A DNA stretch of 30,472 nucleotides, taken from assembly GCA_964404765.1 (NCBI GenBank), contig CAYOLL010000068.1:1-30472 (forward strand), written 5' to 3'. The notes below the pieces were generated by a model that searched no databases, was not told the DNA's origin, and worked only from the letters and a program-made list of their open reading frames with translations. Below, piece after piece: positions 8,749 to 15,400 of this stretch. The DNA comes from CAYOLL01 sp964404765 [NCBI: uncultured Gemmatimonadota bacterium]. Lineage in GTDB: Bacteria > 4572-55. How positions within the stretch are numbered: the first letter of the stretch is position 1; each line of letters starts with the position of its first letter. A program made the position numbers and the translations under genes.

Positions 8749-8884
8749 TTACAGTTCTCCTAATTTTTCCTTTTCATAATAACGTGAATGAAAATGAAGC
8801 TGAGTCAGTGAGACGAACACTATTTTTTGCAAACTTGATATGACTATCGCAGATTCCTGTTTCATTCGCCATAAATATAGTATA

Positions 8885-9178
8885 TCAGTCGAACAACTCC
8901 CGCTCTTGAAAATTCAGGCTTTTCCGCTCGGCCAGATAATTATCCATGATCCCAAAAAAATCTGCAGAAAATGAGCAGTCCTGCATAGGCTGCCACCAGG
9001 ACGCAGCTTGCCGCTTTTTATCCGAGCGAGTTAGCGTGCGGGACTTTTGCCGGGGCTTGGGTGCCGGCTTGTTTGGAACTACTGTAATAAGTAATTTCAT
9101 ATTCGGTTGCAATTCAAAAGGCTTGTCCAGCAAGATTTTTTCGCCGTCAAAATGAGCAGGTAATTTGATTGAATGCAT
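8885..9178 (-). CDS. Small antitoxin-like protein of unknown function
   Basis: 97 residues. The first ~35 (IKLPAHFDGEKILLDKPFEL and following) have the beta-strand layout seen in small antitoxin-like proteins (a DUF104-like fold) that pair with PIN-type toxins. The middle is basic and linker-like (KPAPKPRQKSRTLTRSDKKR). The C-terminal third (FSADFFGIMDNYLAERKS) resembles the toxin-binding helix of such antitoxins. AAAGGAGCACACA before the ATG is a good ribosome site. No toxin gene adjoins it: 136 empty bases lie downstream and a fossil plus repeats upstream, so it may be an orphan. Function is inferred only. Confidence 0.55.
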   Translation of the reverse strand: MHSIKLPAHFDGEKILLDKPFELQPNMKLLITVVPNKPAPKPRQKSRTLTRSDKKRQAASWWQPMQDCSFSADFFGIMDNYLAERKSLNFQERELFD

Positions 9179-9186
9179 TGTGTGCT

Positions 9187-9242
9187 CCTTTTACATCGTT
9201 CCCGACGTCGCCGGGCAGAACCGTAATTTTGTAATTGGCCAT
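9187..9242 (-). pseudogene. Fossil 5' end of an isocitrate dehydrogenase-like gene
   Basis: From the ATG at 9242-9240 the frame reads MANYKITVLPGDVGNDV, which matches the first 18 residues of the dehydrogenase at 5362 (MAKYKVSVLPGDGVGNDV) with one glycine codon lost and conservative changes. The leader before the ATG (AACTCTCTC) also matches. Homology stops after GNDV, and the frame then runs into the ribosome site and start of the 97-residue gene. It marks an old duplication or rearrangement breakpoint. Confidence 0.8.
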
Positions 9243-9282
9243 GAGAGAGTTCTTTTTGTTTTTTGTTAAAATGTTGGTAATG

Positions 9283-9456
9283 TAAGGAACGTCAATTTAA
9301 TAACTTTGGGTAAGTTCACCCTAAGGGTTTTGCTCTTCAACCCTTAGGGTGTGTTTCGAGAAGGCCAGACCCTAAGGGTTAAAAGGCAAAACCCTTAGGG
9401 TCACACCATTCGGCGTATTTATTTCAAAACCCAAACTTATTTTATCGACGTTCCTA
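9283..9456. repeat. Double-hairpin repeat (CCCTAAGGG), copy 1, with outer AGGAACGTC ends
   Basis: Two palindromic hairpins, 9318-9350 and 9369-9401, each pair ACCCTAAGGGTT with AACCCTTAGGGT. The block 9299-9416 recurs in reverse orientation at 27972-28080. Copy 1 is also flanked by AAGGAACGTC (about 9284) and its mirror GACGTTCCTA ending at 9456, which may be terminal inverted repeats of a ~174-bp element. No coding capacity. Confidence 0.8.
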
Positions 9457-9609
9457 TTCTCGTTAAGGGTTAGAAGTTGCAATTGTACAAAGTGTCATTC
9501 CGGCACGTTTTTAGCCGGAATCTTCTTACAGGTAAGCAAGATGCCGGATAGAAGCATTCCGGCATGACATCGAATTGAAATGCAATTTCTAACCCTTAAT
9601 CAGTATTAA
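9457..9609. mobile_element. Miniature inverted-repeat element, copy 1
   Basis: TTAAGGGTTAGAAGTTGCA (9463-9481) is mirrored by TGCAATTTCTAACCCTTAAT (9581-9600). The interior contains CATTCCGGCA-type hairpins, including TGCCGG..CCGGCA around 9542-9564. A relative with the same left end (GGGTTAGAAGTTGCA) and right end (CTTAATCAGTAT) but a different interior lies at 23303-23452. Copy 1 ends six bases after the kinase stop codon, so its inner hairpins may also end that transcript. Confidence 0.7.
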
Positions 9610-9615
9610 CAACTA

Positions 9616-10935
9616 TTACATCCGAATCTCACCTTCAATACGCCCAAACTGAATTTTTGTGCCATCAGCCAGCGAGACATTTTGGCCGGGCGGCACGTCT
9701 TTGATTGAACCGTCCTTGAGCGTGACCACCCATTTTTCCGGCGACAGATTTTTCAGACCCCATAGACTGGGATTTTGCGGATGTTGATTGATGGCGGCTA
9801 CGGGTTGGCTGAAGTCAAAAGCCTTTTGCGAATCGGTGTGATGCGGATACAATTGGGTATCGTGATTGAGCATCACCACTTGCTTGTCTAAACGAATCCG
9901 CAAGGGCGGCTGCACCAACTTTTGGCAACTCCAGCACGGATTCAAGCCCCGGCCGGTTTTGAGCAGATTGGCGTCGTAGAAGTTTTCCGCGCCGCAATGA
10001 CCGCAGTACAGGATGGAATCTCGCAACAGGGTCATTGCCGCCCGCCATTCGCTTTCCCGCACCCGGCCATGTTGAGCATCCCGAATGCCGTCGGTAAAGG
10101 CTTTGGTGAACAGGTCTTTCAAAAACTGCGGATAAATGGCCCAATACAACAACGCATTATCATGATAGCCGGGCACGGGCCGGTTGGAATTATCGGCCGG
10201 ATCGAAAATAAAAAGCGGCTGCGTGCCATACAGCTTGTTCATGGCCGGGAGATCGAAACATTTGATCTCCGATTCCCGTTTGCCTTCCAATGGATGATGT
10301 ACCGTCAGCATGTAAAACAGCAGCACGGCTAAGGAAAACAGATCCGTCTGCGTGCTGGGGCCGGCCTCGCCGCGCACGATTTCCGGGGCCATAAAACGCG
10401 GCGTGCCCAATATGCCGCCGACGGTTTGGCCGTCCACGGCCACGTTGTCATTGTCGCAGATCAGGATTTCCCCGGTGGCGGGATCGAAGAAGACGTTGCC
10501 GAAGGAAATATCGCGGTAGCACAGCCCTTTGGCGTGCAGTTGCAAAAAGCTGTGGGCCAGTTCCAGCCCGGCCGTGATCAAGGCCCGGAAAGACGGCTCG
10601 ATGCGCCGCTTCATCAGGTCAATGATGCCTTTGTAGCGGGCGTCGCGCAGGGGCATGATGTAGCCGAAACCTTTGACCCCGGCGGCCGAGGCCATTTCCA
10701 GCGGCCACAGAAATTTGGCGTTGGGCGGCCCGGTTTTGATCAGCTTTTCTAAGGCATAGCGTTGATCCGGCACGGCCTGCTGCGGATAATACCATTTGAG
10801 CGCTACCGGACTGCCGCCGACGATGGCCCGATAGACTTCGCCCTGCCCGCCGCCGCCCAAAAACTGGGTCACTTCGCAGGGCATGTTGGAGGATTCCAGA
10901 TTCACTTGTTGTTTGGGTTTGAGGAGTTGATTCAT
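9616..10935 (-). CDS. Ser/Thr protein kinase with C-terminal zinc ribbon (TerY-P triad kinase)
   Basis: 439 residues. Kinase domain about 20-300: glycine loop LGGGGQGEVYRA (26-37), VALKW with Lys47, catalytic loop YRDISFGN with Asp142 and Asn147, DND at 161-163 in place of DFG, and APE at 183-185. A four-cysteine zinc ribbon follows (CGHC at 311-314, CWSC at 334-337). The C-terminal ~100 residues are predicted beta-rich and may be an FHA-like domain. No membrane segment is seen, so it is cytosolic. This architecture is that of kinases in TerY-phosphorylation triads, whose vWA and PP2C partners are encoded about 4.5 kb upstream on the same strand. The DND variation still leaves the metal-binding Asp, so activity is plausible. 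AAAGG lies 11 bases before the ATG. Confidence 0.9.
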   Translation of the reverse strand: MNQLLKPKQQVNLESSNMPCEVTQFLGGGGQGEVYRAIVGGSPVALKWYYPQQAVPDQRYALEKLIKTGPPNAKFLWPLEMASAAGVKGFGYIMPLRDARYKGIIDLMKRRIEPSFRALITAGLELAHSFLQLHAKGLCYRDISFGNVFFDPATGEILICDNDNVAVDGQTVGGILGTPRFMAPEIVRGEAGPSTQTDLFSLAVLLFYMLTVHHPLEGKRESEIKCFDLPAMNKLYGTQPLFIFDPADNSNRPVPGYHDNALLYWAIYPQFLKDLFTKAFTDGIRDAQHGRVRESEWRAAMTLLRDSILYCGHCGAENFYDANLLKTGRGLNPCWSCQKLVQPPLRIRLDKQVVMLNHDTQLYPHHTDSQKAFDFSQPVAAINQHPQNPSLWGLKNLSPEKWVVTLKDGSIKDVPPGQNVSLADGTKIQFGRIEGEIRM

Positions 10936-11012
10936 CGTAGCGGTTACCTTTCCAAATGGTTTTTTAGTGATTCAGGCTTGCCACAACTTTTTGCCAATGA
11001 TTATCAAGATAG

Positions 11013-11048
11013 TCATGATTTTTATGATCAAAATATTAGAAATCATGA
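11013..11048. promoter_or_regulatory. AT-rich inverted repeat upstream of the kinase gene
   Basis: TCATGATTT (11013-11021) is mirrored by AAATCATGA (11040-11048), with a further ATGATC between. It lies about 80-110 bases upstream of the kinase start in an AT-rich gap (10936-11181). It could be an operator for separate control of the kinase or simply a hairpin. Confidence 0.35.
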
Positions 11049-11120
11049 TCGTTTTATTGTTTTGAGCAGATAAACGAAAAATTTTTTGCGTCGCGCCCTG
11101 CGCGAATTAAAAACAAAAGC

Positions 11121-12150
11121 AAAAGATTCAAAAAAGAAAAAATAATCAAATAACTCAAAATCTCAAATAGTCAACATGTCCTCAGCGAACTGCGCGAACG
11201 TAGATGCCGTAGTCAACGTCAAAGTAGCCGCAATCGCCAAAGTTGAAATCGACCACCCACGCCCGCGAGGCGTATGATGAAATACCGTCACTTGTCGCCG
11301 AATTATCGGCAGTCCAGAGCCACGGCTGCGAAGAATCAAATAAAGGATCAATATACAAATTACCGTTGAGTTTCGTCGGCTTCATCAGGCTCATGCCCTC
11401 TTCCAGCGTCGGCAGCCGCCAATCGTTGTAACCGGCAAACCTGTTCCGGTTCAGTTGGGCCACATATTTCTTGGCGTTCTCGTAGTTCATATAACTCGAG
11501 CCGCTTTGTTGCCACATCAAGCCAGAAGCCCGGTCAAAAATAACCTGGCCGCCGGCCTGCTTTTCAAATTGGGAGGCAAAGCCCTTGCCGTTGGGATTTG
11601 AAAACGCCTTGCTCGAACCGTAGGTTTGACAGAAGAAATCATACTTTTTGAGCATGGCTTTGACATTGCTTTCTGACAGATTGGCCAGCGGTGTACTGCG
11701 CAGACGAATCTGGGCTACCGGTGGTGTGTTGGCCGCCTCATCTTTCCTTGCTTGCGGCGGGGGCGGCGTCACTTTGGCCGGTTCAGGAGAGAAACCCACT
11801 TTCTGCGCTTTCTGCGAGAAAGTGGGTTTCTGGGCAATGGGAACGGCAAGGCCCAACGCCAACGCCCACGTCTCCACGGCCCAATGAGCGGCGTCATCGT
11901 GTAAAGCGCGGTCGTCTATCAAACGCTGTATCAGGCGGGCAAAAACCGTTTCCGGCGGCGTCCCGGCGCTCATGTTCAGCAAGTCGGCCGGAATTCGCTC
12001 CTGCAAGGCGGCAATCAAAATATTGACCTCGCGCTTGTGCTCGGGGCACAGATCACGCAATAGGCCCTCCACCTTTTTCGGCTCGTCAATTACCGCCCGG
12101 CCATATTGGGTGATGATGTATTTCAGTTTTTCGCAGGGGATGTCGTTCAT
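11121..12150. repeat. Long direct repeat, copy 1 (Lcl gene and downstream flank)
   Basis: Matches 13631-14661 in the same orientation. By eye, 11161 to about 11942 is identical to 13672-14453, while the 5' ~210 bases of the gene differ at about 18 sites. The repeat begins in an AAAAGATTCAAAAAAG flank just downstream of the gene and ends at its start codon. Confidence 0.95.
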
Positions 12151-12153
12151 CAT
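11182..12153 (-). CDS. DUF1566/Lcl-domain protein, copy 1
   Basis: 323 residues in three parts. Residues 1-105 are an all-helical domain (LKYIITQYGRAVIDEPKK and later WAVETWALALG) that recurs in bacterial proteins tied to signalling and conflict loci; its function is unknown. Residues 105-185 are a proline-rich linker containing an inverted repeat translated as KPTFSQKAQKVGFS. Residues 190-323 are a Lcl/DUF1566 domain with FDRASGLMWQQSGS, YNDWRLPTLEE and the terminal YVRAVR motif, a C-lectin-like fold often found in surface or recognition proteins. There is no signal peptide, so it is probably cytosolic. It lies between an AlbA_2 protein and the kinase and could be a kinase client or sensor. 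Two ATGs abut; copy 2 starts at the second. Confidence 0.85.
   Translation of the reverse strand: MMNDIPCEKLKYIITQYGRAVIDEPKKVEGLLRDLCPEHKREVNILIAALQERIPADLLNMSAGTPPETVFARLIQRLIDDRALHDDAAHWAVETWALALGLAVPIAQKPTFSQKAQKVGFSPEPAKVTPPPPQARKDEAANTPPVAQIRLRSTPLANLSESNVKAMLKKYDFFCQTYGSSKAFSNPNGKGFASQFEKQAGGQVIFDRASGLMWQQSGSSYMNYENAKKYVAQLNRNRFAGYNDWRLPTLEEGMSLMKPTKLNGNLYIDPLFDSSQPWLWTADNSATSDGISSYASRAWVVDFNFGDCGYFDVDYGIYVRAVR
11790..11831. repeat. Perfect 15-bp inverted repeat inside the Lcl linker
   Basis: AGAAACCCACTTTCT (11790-11804) is the exact reverse complement of AGAAAGTGGGTTTCT (11817-11831), with a 12-base loop. It is coding, in the flexible linker of Lcl copy 1. The same hairpin is in copy 2 at 14301-14342. 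It looks like an interspersed palindrome accepted in frame. Confidence 0.8.
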
Positions 12154-12214
12154 AAAATTGCCTCACGATATAAAATTACCCTCAAACATTTGCGTCGCCC
12201 GCGAGAATGTTGAA

Positions 12215-12267
12215 TGTAGCGCGACTCTCCAGAGTCGCCCGCCGCGAGTCAGGAGACTCGCGCTACA
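12215..12267. repeat. TGTAGCGC palindromic repeat between AlbA_2 and Lcl genes
   Basis: TGTAGCGCGACTCTCC at 12215 is mirrored by GGAGACTCGCGCTACA ending at 12267; inner segments GACTCTCCAGAGTC and GAGTCAGGAGACTC are each hairpins. It is typical of REP-like extragenic palindromes. It lies in the 122-bp gap after the AlbA_2 gene and could act as a terminator or an mRNA 3'-end stabiliser. Confidence 0.75.
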
Positions 12268-12275
12268 CTTGCTCG

Positions 12276-13421
12276 TCACGACAAAGGCCGGCGCACGATG
12301 GCCGTGAATTGTTCAGCTTCCAGGTCATTCACAAAATCAATGTGCGGATAAAGATGCAAGGCCCGCAAAATGCCGCTGCCCAAACCCTTGAACGGCAACA
12401 GGTCGAAGGCAAACGAGGCCAGCGTCGGGTTGCGGCGGATGGACACGCCGTGCTTGATTTTCTCCACCGTCAGATTGTTGGGCAGCCGGCCCGGACTGAT
12501 AATCTCGATGCGATTGTCAAAAATGAGCAGGCGAATGGAACTGTTGATGAAATAATCGCGATGGATCAGGGCGTTGACCAGCAGTTCCTCAAAAACGAGC
12601 AGGGGAATTTCCGGCCGGCCGGATTCGTTAAATGAACCGTTCTGCGTCTTTTTCAGATTGCGGTTGATAAAGGCCGCGCCTGCGCTGAACAAGGTTTTCA
12701 GGTTTCCTTCCATCAGTTCGTTATCCCGATAGGTTGTGCCGGTCAGGTCATTGCCGAAAAAAGACACGCCGGTGATCTGGCTGAGCGGATAGTATTTCCC
12801 AATGTTTTTGCCGAACAGCAGGATCGCGGCCAGATTAAACCGTCCGTCGGCCGCCAGGTTGAGATTTTCAAAAACCTGCGCCAAATCAGCGTCATGATCC
12901 CAATCGCTGTGATACTTTTTGCGATAGAAATCCGCAAACAAGCCCACATCCAGATCCTGCCAGTCGGTCACGGCAAAGGGCATCTCTTCCGCATACAGCT
13001 TGCCCGATTCCTGGAACAAGCGGCGTAATTCATCCTGCTCAATTCTGCGTTTGTCAGCGCCCACCCGCGTCAGATAAATTCCGTCTTTGGTGGCATAGGG
13101 GCGATTGGCGCTGAAAGGAATATGAACGATCATCACATTTTTATCTTCGATCTTCATCATTTCCGTCACGGGATACAGCGGCGGCCGTACCATTTGGGAG
13201 GCGGCATTGCCGACCATCTGATTCAGGCGGCGGACGTCCTCATCGGTCAACCCAATAATGTGGCCCTGATCCGAAATGCCGATCAGCAATTGCCCGCCCA
13301 ACGTGTTGGCAAAAGCCACCAATTCCTGGGCTAATTGCGTGGGATTGGTGATATTGACTTTAAACTGGGTTTTTGAATCTTCGCCTTTGGCGATAAAAAG
13401 TTTCAGGTCATCAGGGGTCAT
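12276..13421 (-). CDS. AlbA_2 (Schlafen-like) domain protein with HATPase_c_4 C-terminus
   Basis: 381 residues. Residues 10-130 form an AlbA_2 domain, shown by EDSKTQFK near the start, then ELVAFANTLGGQLLIGISDQG and YLTRVGADKRR. The C-terminal part (about 270-381) has LLVFEELLVNALIHRDYF, DNRIEIISPGRLP and GLGSGILRAL, the HATPase_c_4 pattern of proteins often labelled RecG-like or transcriptional regulators. AlbA_2 domains are related to Schlafen nuclease cores and recur in bacterial defence and regulation; RNA or DNA binding is a reasonable expectation, not shown. GAGGT precedes the ATG, and a palindrome lies 52 bases upstream of the start codon. It sits between the two Lcl copies. Confidence 0.88.
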   Translation of the reverse strand: MTPDDLKLFIAKGEDSKTQFKVNITNPTQLAQELVAFANTLGGQLLIGISDQGHIIGLTDEDVRRLNQMVGNAASQMVRPPLYPVTEMMKIEDKNVMIVHIPFSANRPYATKDGIYLTRVGADKRRIEQDELRRLFQESGKLYAEEMPFAVTDWQDLDVGLFADFYRKKYHSDWDHDADLAQVFENLNLAADGRFNLAAILLFGKNIGKYYPLSQITGVSFFGNDLTGTTYRDNELMEGNLKTLFSAGAAFINRNLKKTQNGSFNESGRPEIPLLVFEELLVNALIHRDYFINSSIRLLIFDNRIEIISPGRLPNNLTVEKIKHGVSIRRNPTLASFAFDLLPFKGLGSGILRALHLYPHIDFVNDLEAEQFTAIVRRPLS

Positions 13422-13472
13422 TGCTAAACCTCATTTCAGGCGCTTTTCGGGTCCTTCGGCCGTATTGTCAAC

Positions 13473-13491
13473 TATTCGAATTTTTCGAATA
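13473..13491. promoter_or_regulatory. Perfect palindrome (8-3-8) upstream of the AlbA_2 gene, possible operator
   Basis: TATTCGAA (13473-13480) and TTCGAATA (13484-13491) form a perfect dyad 52 bases upstream of the AlbA_2 start. The size and symmetry fit an operator for a dimeric regulator, perhaps the AlbA_2 protein itself. No matched promoter boxes were identified. The rest of 13422-13630 shows nothing else certain apart from a GCAACG/CGTTGC hairpin near 13610-13626. Confidence 0.45.
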
Positions 13492-13630
13492 ACTGAATTT
13501 TCGTCCAACTCGCCGCTTTTAAATATCTCTTTGAAAGTATCAAATGATCGGGACGTCCAACATGCCGGTCATTTCGGGCATTTTTCGTTACAGTTTGGAA
13601 TTTTTTCGCGGCAACGCCCCGCGTTGCTAA

Positions 13631-14661
13631 AAAAGATTCAAAAAAGATAAAAATAATCAAATAACTCAAAATCTCAAATAGTCAACATGTCCTCAGCGAA
13701 CTGCGCGAACGTAGATGCCGTAGTCAACGTCAAAGTAGCCGCAATCGCCAAAGTTGAAATCGACCACCCACGCCCGCGAGGCGTATGATGAAATACCGTC
13801 ACTTGTCGCCGAATTATCGGCAGTCCAGAGCCACGGCTGCGAAGAATCAAATAAAGGATCAATATACAAATTACCGTTGAGTTTCGTCGGCTTCATCAGG
13901 CTCATGCCCTCTTCCAGCGTCGGCAGCCGCCAATCGTTGTAACCGGCAAACCTGTTCCGGTTCAGTTGGGCCACATATTTCTTGGCGTTCTCGTAGTTCA
14001 TATAACTCGAGCCGCTTTGTTGCCACATCAAGCCAGAAGCCCGGTCAAAAATAACCTGGCCGCCGGCCTGCTTTTCAAATTGGGAGGCAAAGCCCTTGCC
14101 GTTGGGATTTGAAAACGCCTTGCTCGAACCGTAGGTTTGACAGAAGAAATCATACTTTTTGAGCATGGCTTTGACATTGCTTTCTGACAGATTGGCCAGC
14201 GGTGTACTGCGCAGACGAATCTGGGCTACCGGTGGTGTGTTGGCCGCCTCATCTTTCCTTGCTTGCGGCGGGGGCGGCGTCACTTTGGCCGGTTCAGGAG
14301 AGAAACCCACTTTCTGCGCTTTCTGCGAGAAAGTGGGTTTCTGGGCAATGGGAACGGCAAGGCCCAACGCCAACGCCCACGTCTCCACGGCCCAATGAGC
14401 GGCGTCATCGTGTAAAGCGCGGTCGTCTATCAAACGCTGTATCAGGCGGGCAAAGACCGTCTCCGGCGGCGTGCCGGCGCTTATGCTCAGCAAGTCAGTC
14501 GGAATACGTTCCTGCAAGGCGGCAATCAAAATGTTGACCTCGCGCTTGTGTTCCGGGCACAGGTCGCGCAGCAGGCCCTCCACCTTTTTCGGCTCGTCAA
14601 TCACCGCCCGGCCATATTGGGTGATGATGTATTTCAGTTTTTCGCGGGGGATGTCGTTCAT
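13631..14661. repeat. Long direct repeat, copy 2 (Lcl gene and downstream flank)
   Basis: Partner of 11121-12150, offset about 2511 bases. The 3' ~780 bases of the block appear identical between copies and the 5' ~210 bases are diverged, mostly at silent positions. This points to recent gene conversion of the distal part or a recombination event between older paralogues. Confidence 0.95.
13693..14661 (-). CDS. DUF1566/Lcl-domain protein, copy 2
   Basis: 322 residues, same layout as copy 1: helical domain 1-104, Pro-rich linker, Lcl domain ending YVRAVR. It differs from copy 1 in only a few residues, all near the N-terminus (REKLK for CEKLK, PTDLLSIS for PADLLNMS). The Lcl domain is identical, so the two copies are not diversified in their presumed recognition surface. 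It follows the ParE-like gene by 27 bases with AAAGGT before the ATG, so it is probably co-transcribed with the TA pair and the upstream PP2C/vWA genes. Confidence 0.85.
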   Translation of the reverse strand: MNDIPREKLKYIITQYGRAVIDEPKKVEGLLRDLCPEHKREVNILIAALQERIPTDLLSISAGTPPETVFARLIQRLIDDRALHDDAAHWAVETWALALGLAVPIAQKPTFSQKAQKVGFSPEPAKVTPPPPQARKDEAANTPPVAQIRLRSTPLANLSESNVKAMLKKYDFFCQTYGSSKAFSNPNGKGFASQFEKQAGGQVIFDRASGLMWQQSGSSYMNYENAKKYVAQLNRNRFAGYNDWRLPTLEEGMSLMKPTKLNGNLYIDPLFDSSQPWLWTADNSATSDGISSYASRAWVVDFNFGDCGYFDVDYGIYVRAVR

Positions 14662-14688
14662 CGTTCAACCTTTGCAAAGAAGAAAGGA

Positions 14689-15012
14689 TCAAGAAAAAAT
14701 TTCGTCCAAATTTCGGCGGCCAAAGAGCACCCGCCACACTTCAATGCCTCTTTTCCCCACCAACGGCTTGTAAAAAATCACGTATTTGGGAAATCCTTTG
14801 ACTTGAAATGATCGAAGCCCGCCGTATTCCTGACCTGAGAAGGACTGCGGCCGCCCCAAATAAGGCATGTCCGCCAACAGGTCATAAGTTGCCTCAACCG
14901 ATTTTAGGAACCGCCTGGCCGCCGTCAGATTGTCGAGTTCATTGGCAAAGTCATCGGCAATTTGAAACACGTCCATACGCGCCTGGGGACGGCGGAAAAT
15001 AAACGGGGTCAT
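14689..15012 (-). CDS. ParE/RelE-family toxin
   Basis: 107 residues with the ParE/RelE layout: an N-terminal strand and helix pair (FIFRRPQARMDVFQIADDFA), then ATYDLLADMPYLGRP, GGLRSFQVKGFPKYVIFYKP and a final IEVWRVLFGRRNLDEIF. The RxxLFGRRNLDxIF ending is the ParE-type signature. ParE-like toxins poison gyrase and RelE-like ones cleave mRNA; the ending favours the ParE side. The start overlaps the stop of the antitoxin gene as ATGA, a classic coupled TA arrangement. It is embedded within the kinase/phosphatase cluster rather than standing alone. Confidence 0.88.
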   Translation of the reverse strand: MTPFIFRRPQARMDVFQIADDFANELDNLTAARRFLKSVEATYDLLADMPYLGRPQSFSGQEYGGLRSFQVKGFPKYVIFYKPLVGKRGIEVWRVLFGRRNLDEIFS

Positions 15013-15365
15013 GCGGATTTCCTGCGTTGACGCGCTTCATAACGAGCGGTTACTTCGGCGTCCAAATCCCGCCATTCCTGCTTTGTCACCCGGACCGGCT
15101 CGCCGCTGTTCACGGCCTCAGCCAATAAGTTTTGGATGTCCGCCCGGGTTTCATACGTCGGAAATGGAAGTTTTTCTCGTCGGGCCAACCGTGCCTCAAT
15201 GGATTTTTCCATCCGGCTGTTGATTCGCTCGGTCTCTTCGTCCTGTCTGTCTTTGGCGATGAGCGCATTGAAGTACGCTGTGGCATCCGTGAGCCCGTGC
15301 TTTTTCAGCTTACGGGTGATAAATTTAAGATTGGTCTGGGAAAGTTGAATGGTTACCGTTGTCAT
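15009..15365 (-). CDS. ParD-like ribbon-helix-helix antitoxin
   Basis: 118 residues. The first ~50 (MTTVTIQLSQTNLKFITRKL and DATAYFNALIAKDRQ) give the strand-helix-helix of a ParD-type DNA-binding domain. The C-terminal half is charged and contains RVTKQEWRDLDAEVTARYEA, consistent with a toxin-binding tail. The protein is longer than typical ParD (about 80) because of a middle insertion (about 55-85). AAAGGAG precedes the ATG. It lies only 35 bases after the phosphatase gene, so it probably shares its transcript, though such antitoxins usually also repress their own promoter. Confidence 0.82.
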   Translation of the reverse strand: MTTVTIQLSQTNLKFITRKLKKHGLTDATAYFNALIAKDRQDEETERINSRMEKSIEARLARREKLPFPTYETRADIQNLLAEAVNSGEPVRVTKQEWRDLDAEVTARYEARQRRKSA

Positions 15366-15400
15366 ATTTTATGCTCCTTTAAGCAAAGTTATAAATGCGG

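Noticed and set aside
13472-13669. 65-residue minus-strand frame between AlbA_2 and Lcl copy 2
   Set aside because: It starts in the duplicated AT-rich flank and covers hairpins and the palindrome; composition is not protein-like.
11182-14661. Diversity-generating retroelement with Lcl C-terminal variable repeats
   Set aside because: The two Lcl domains are identical rather than adenine-diversified, and no reverse transcriptase or template repeat is visible in the window.
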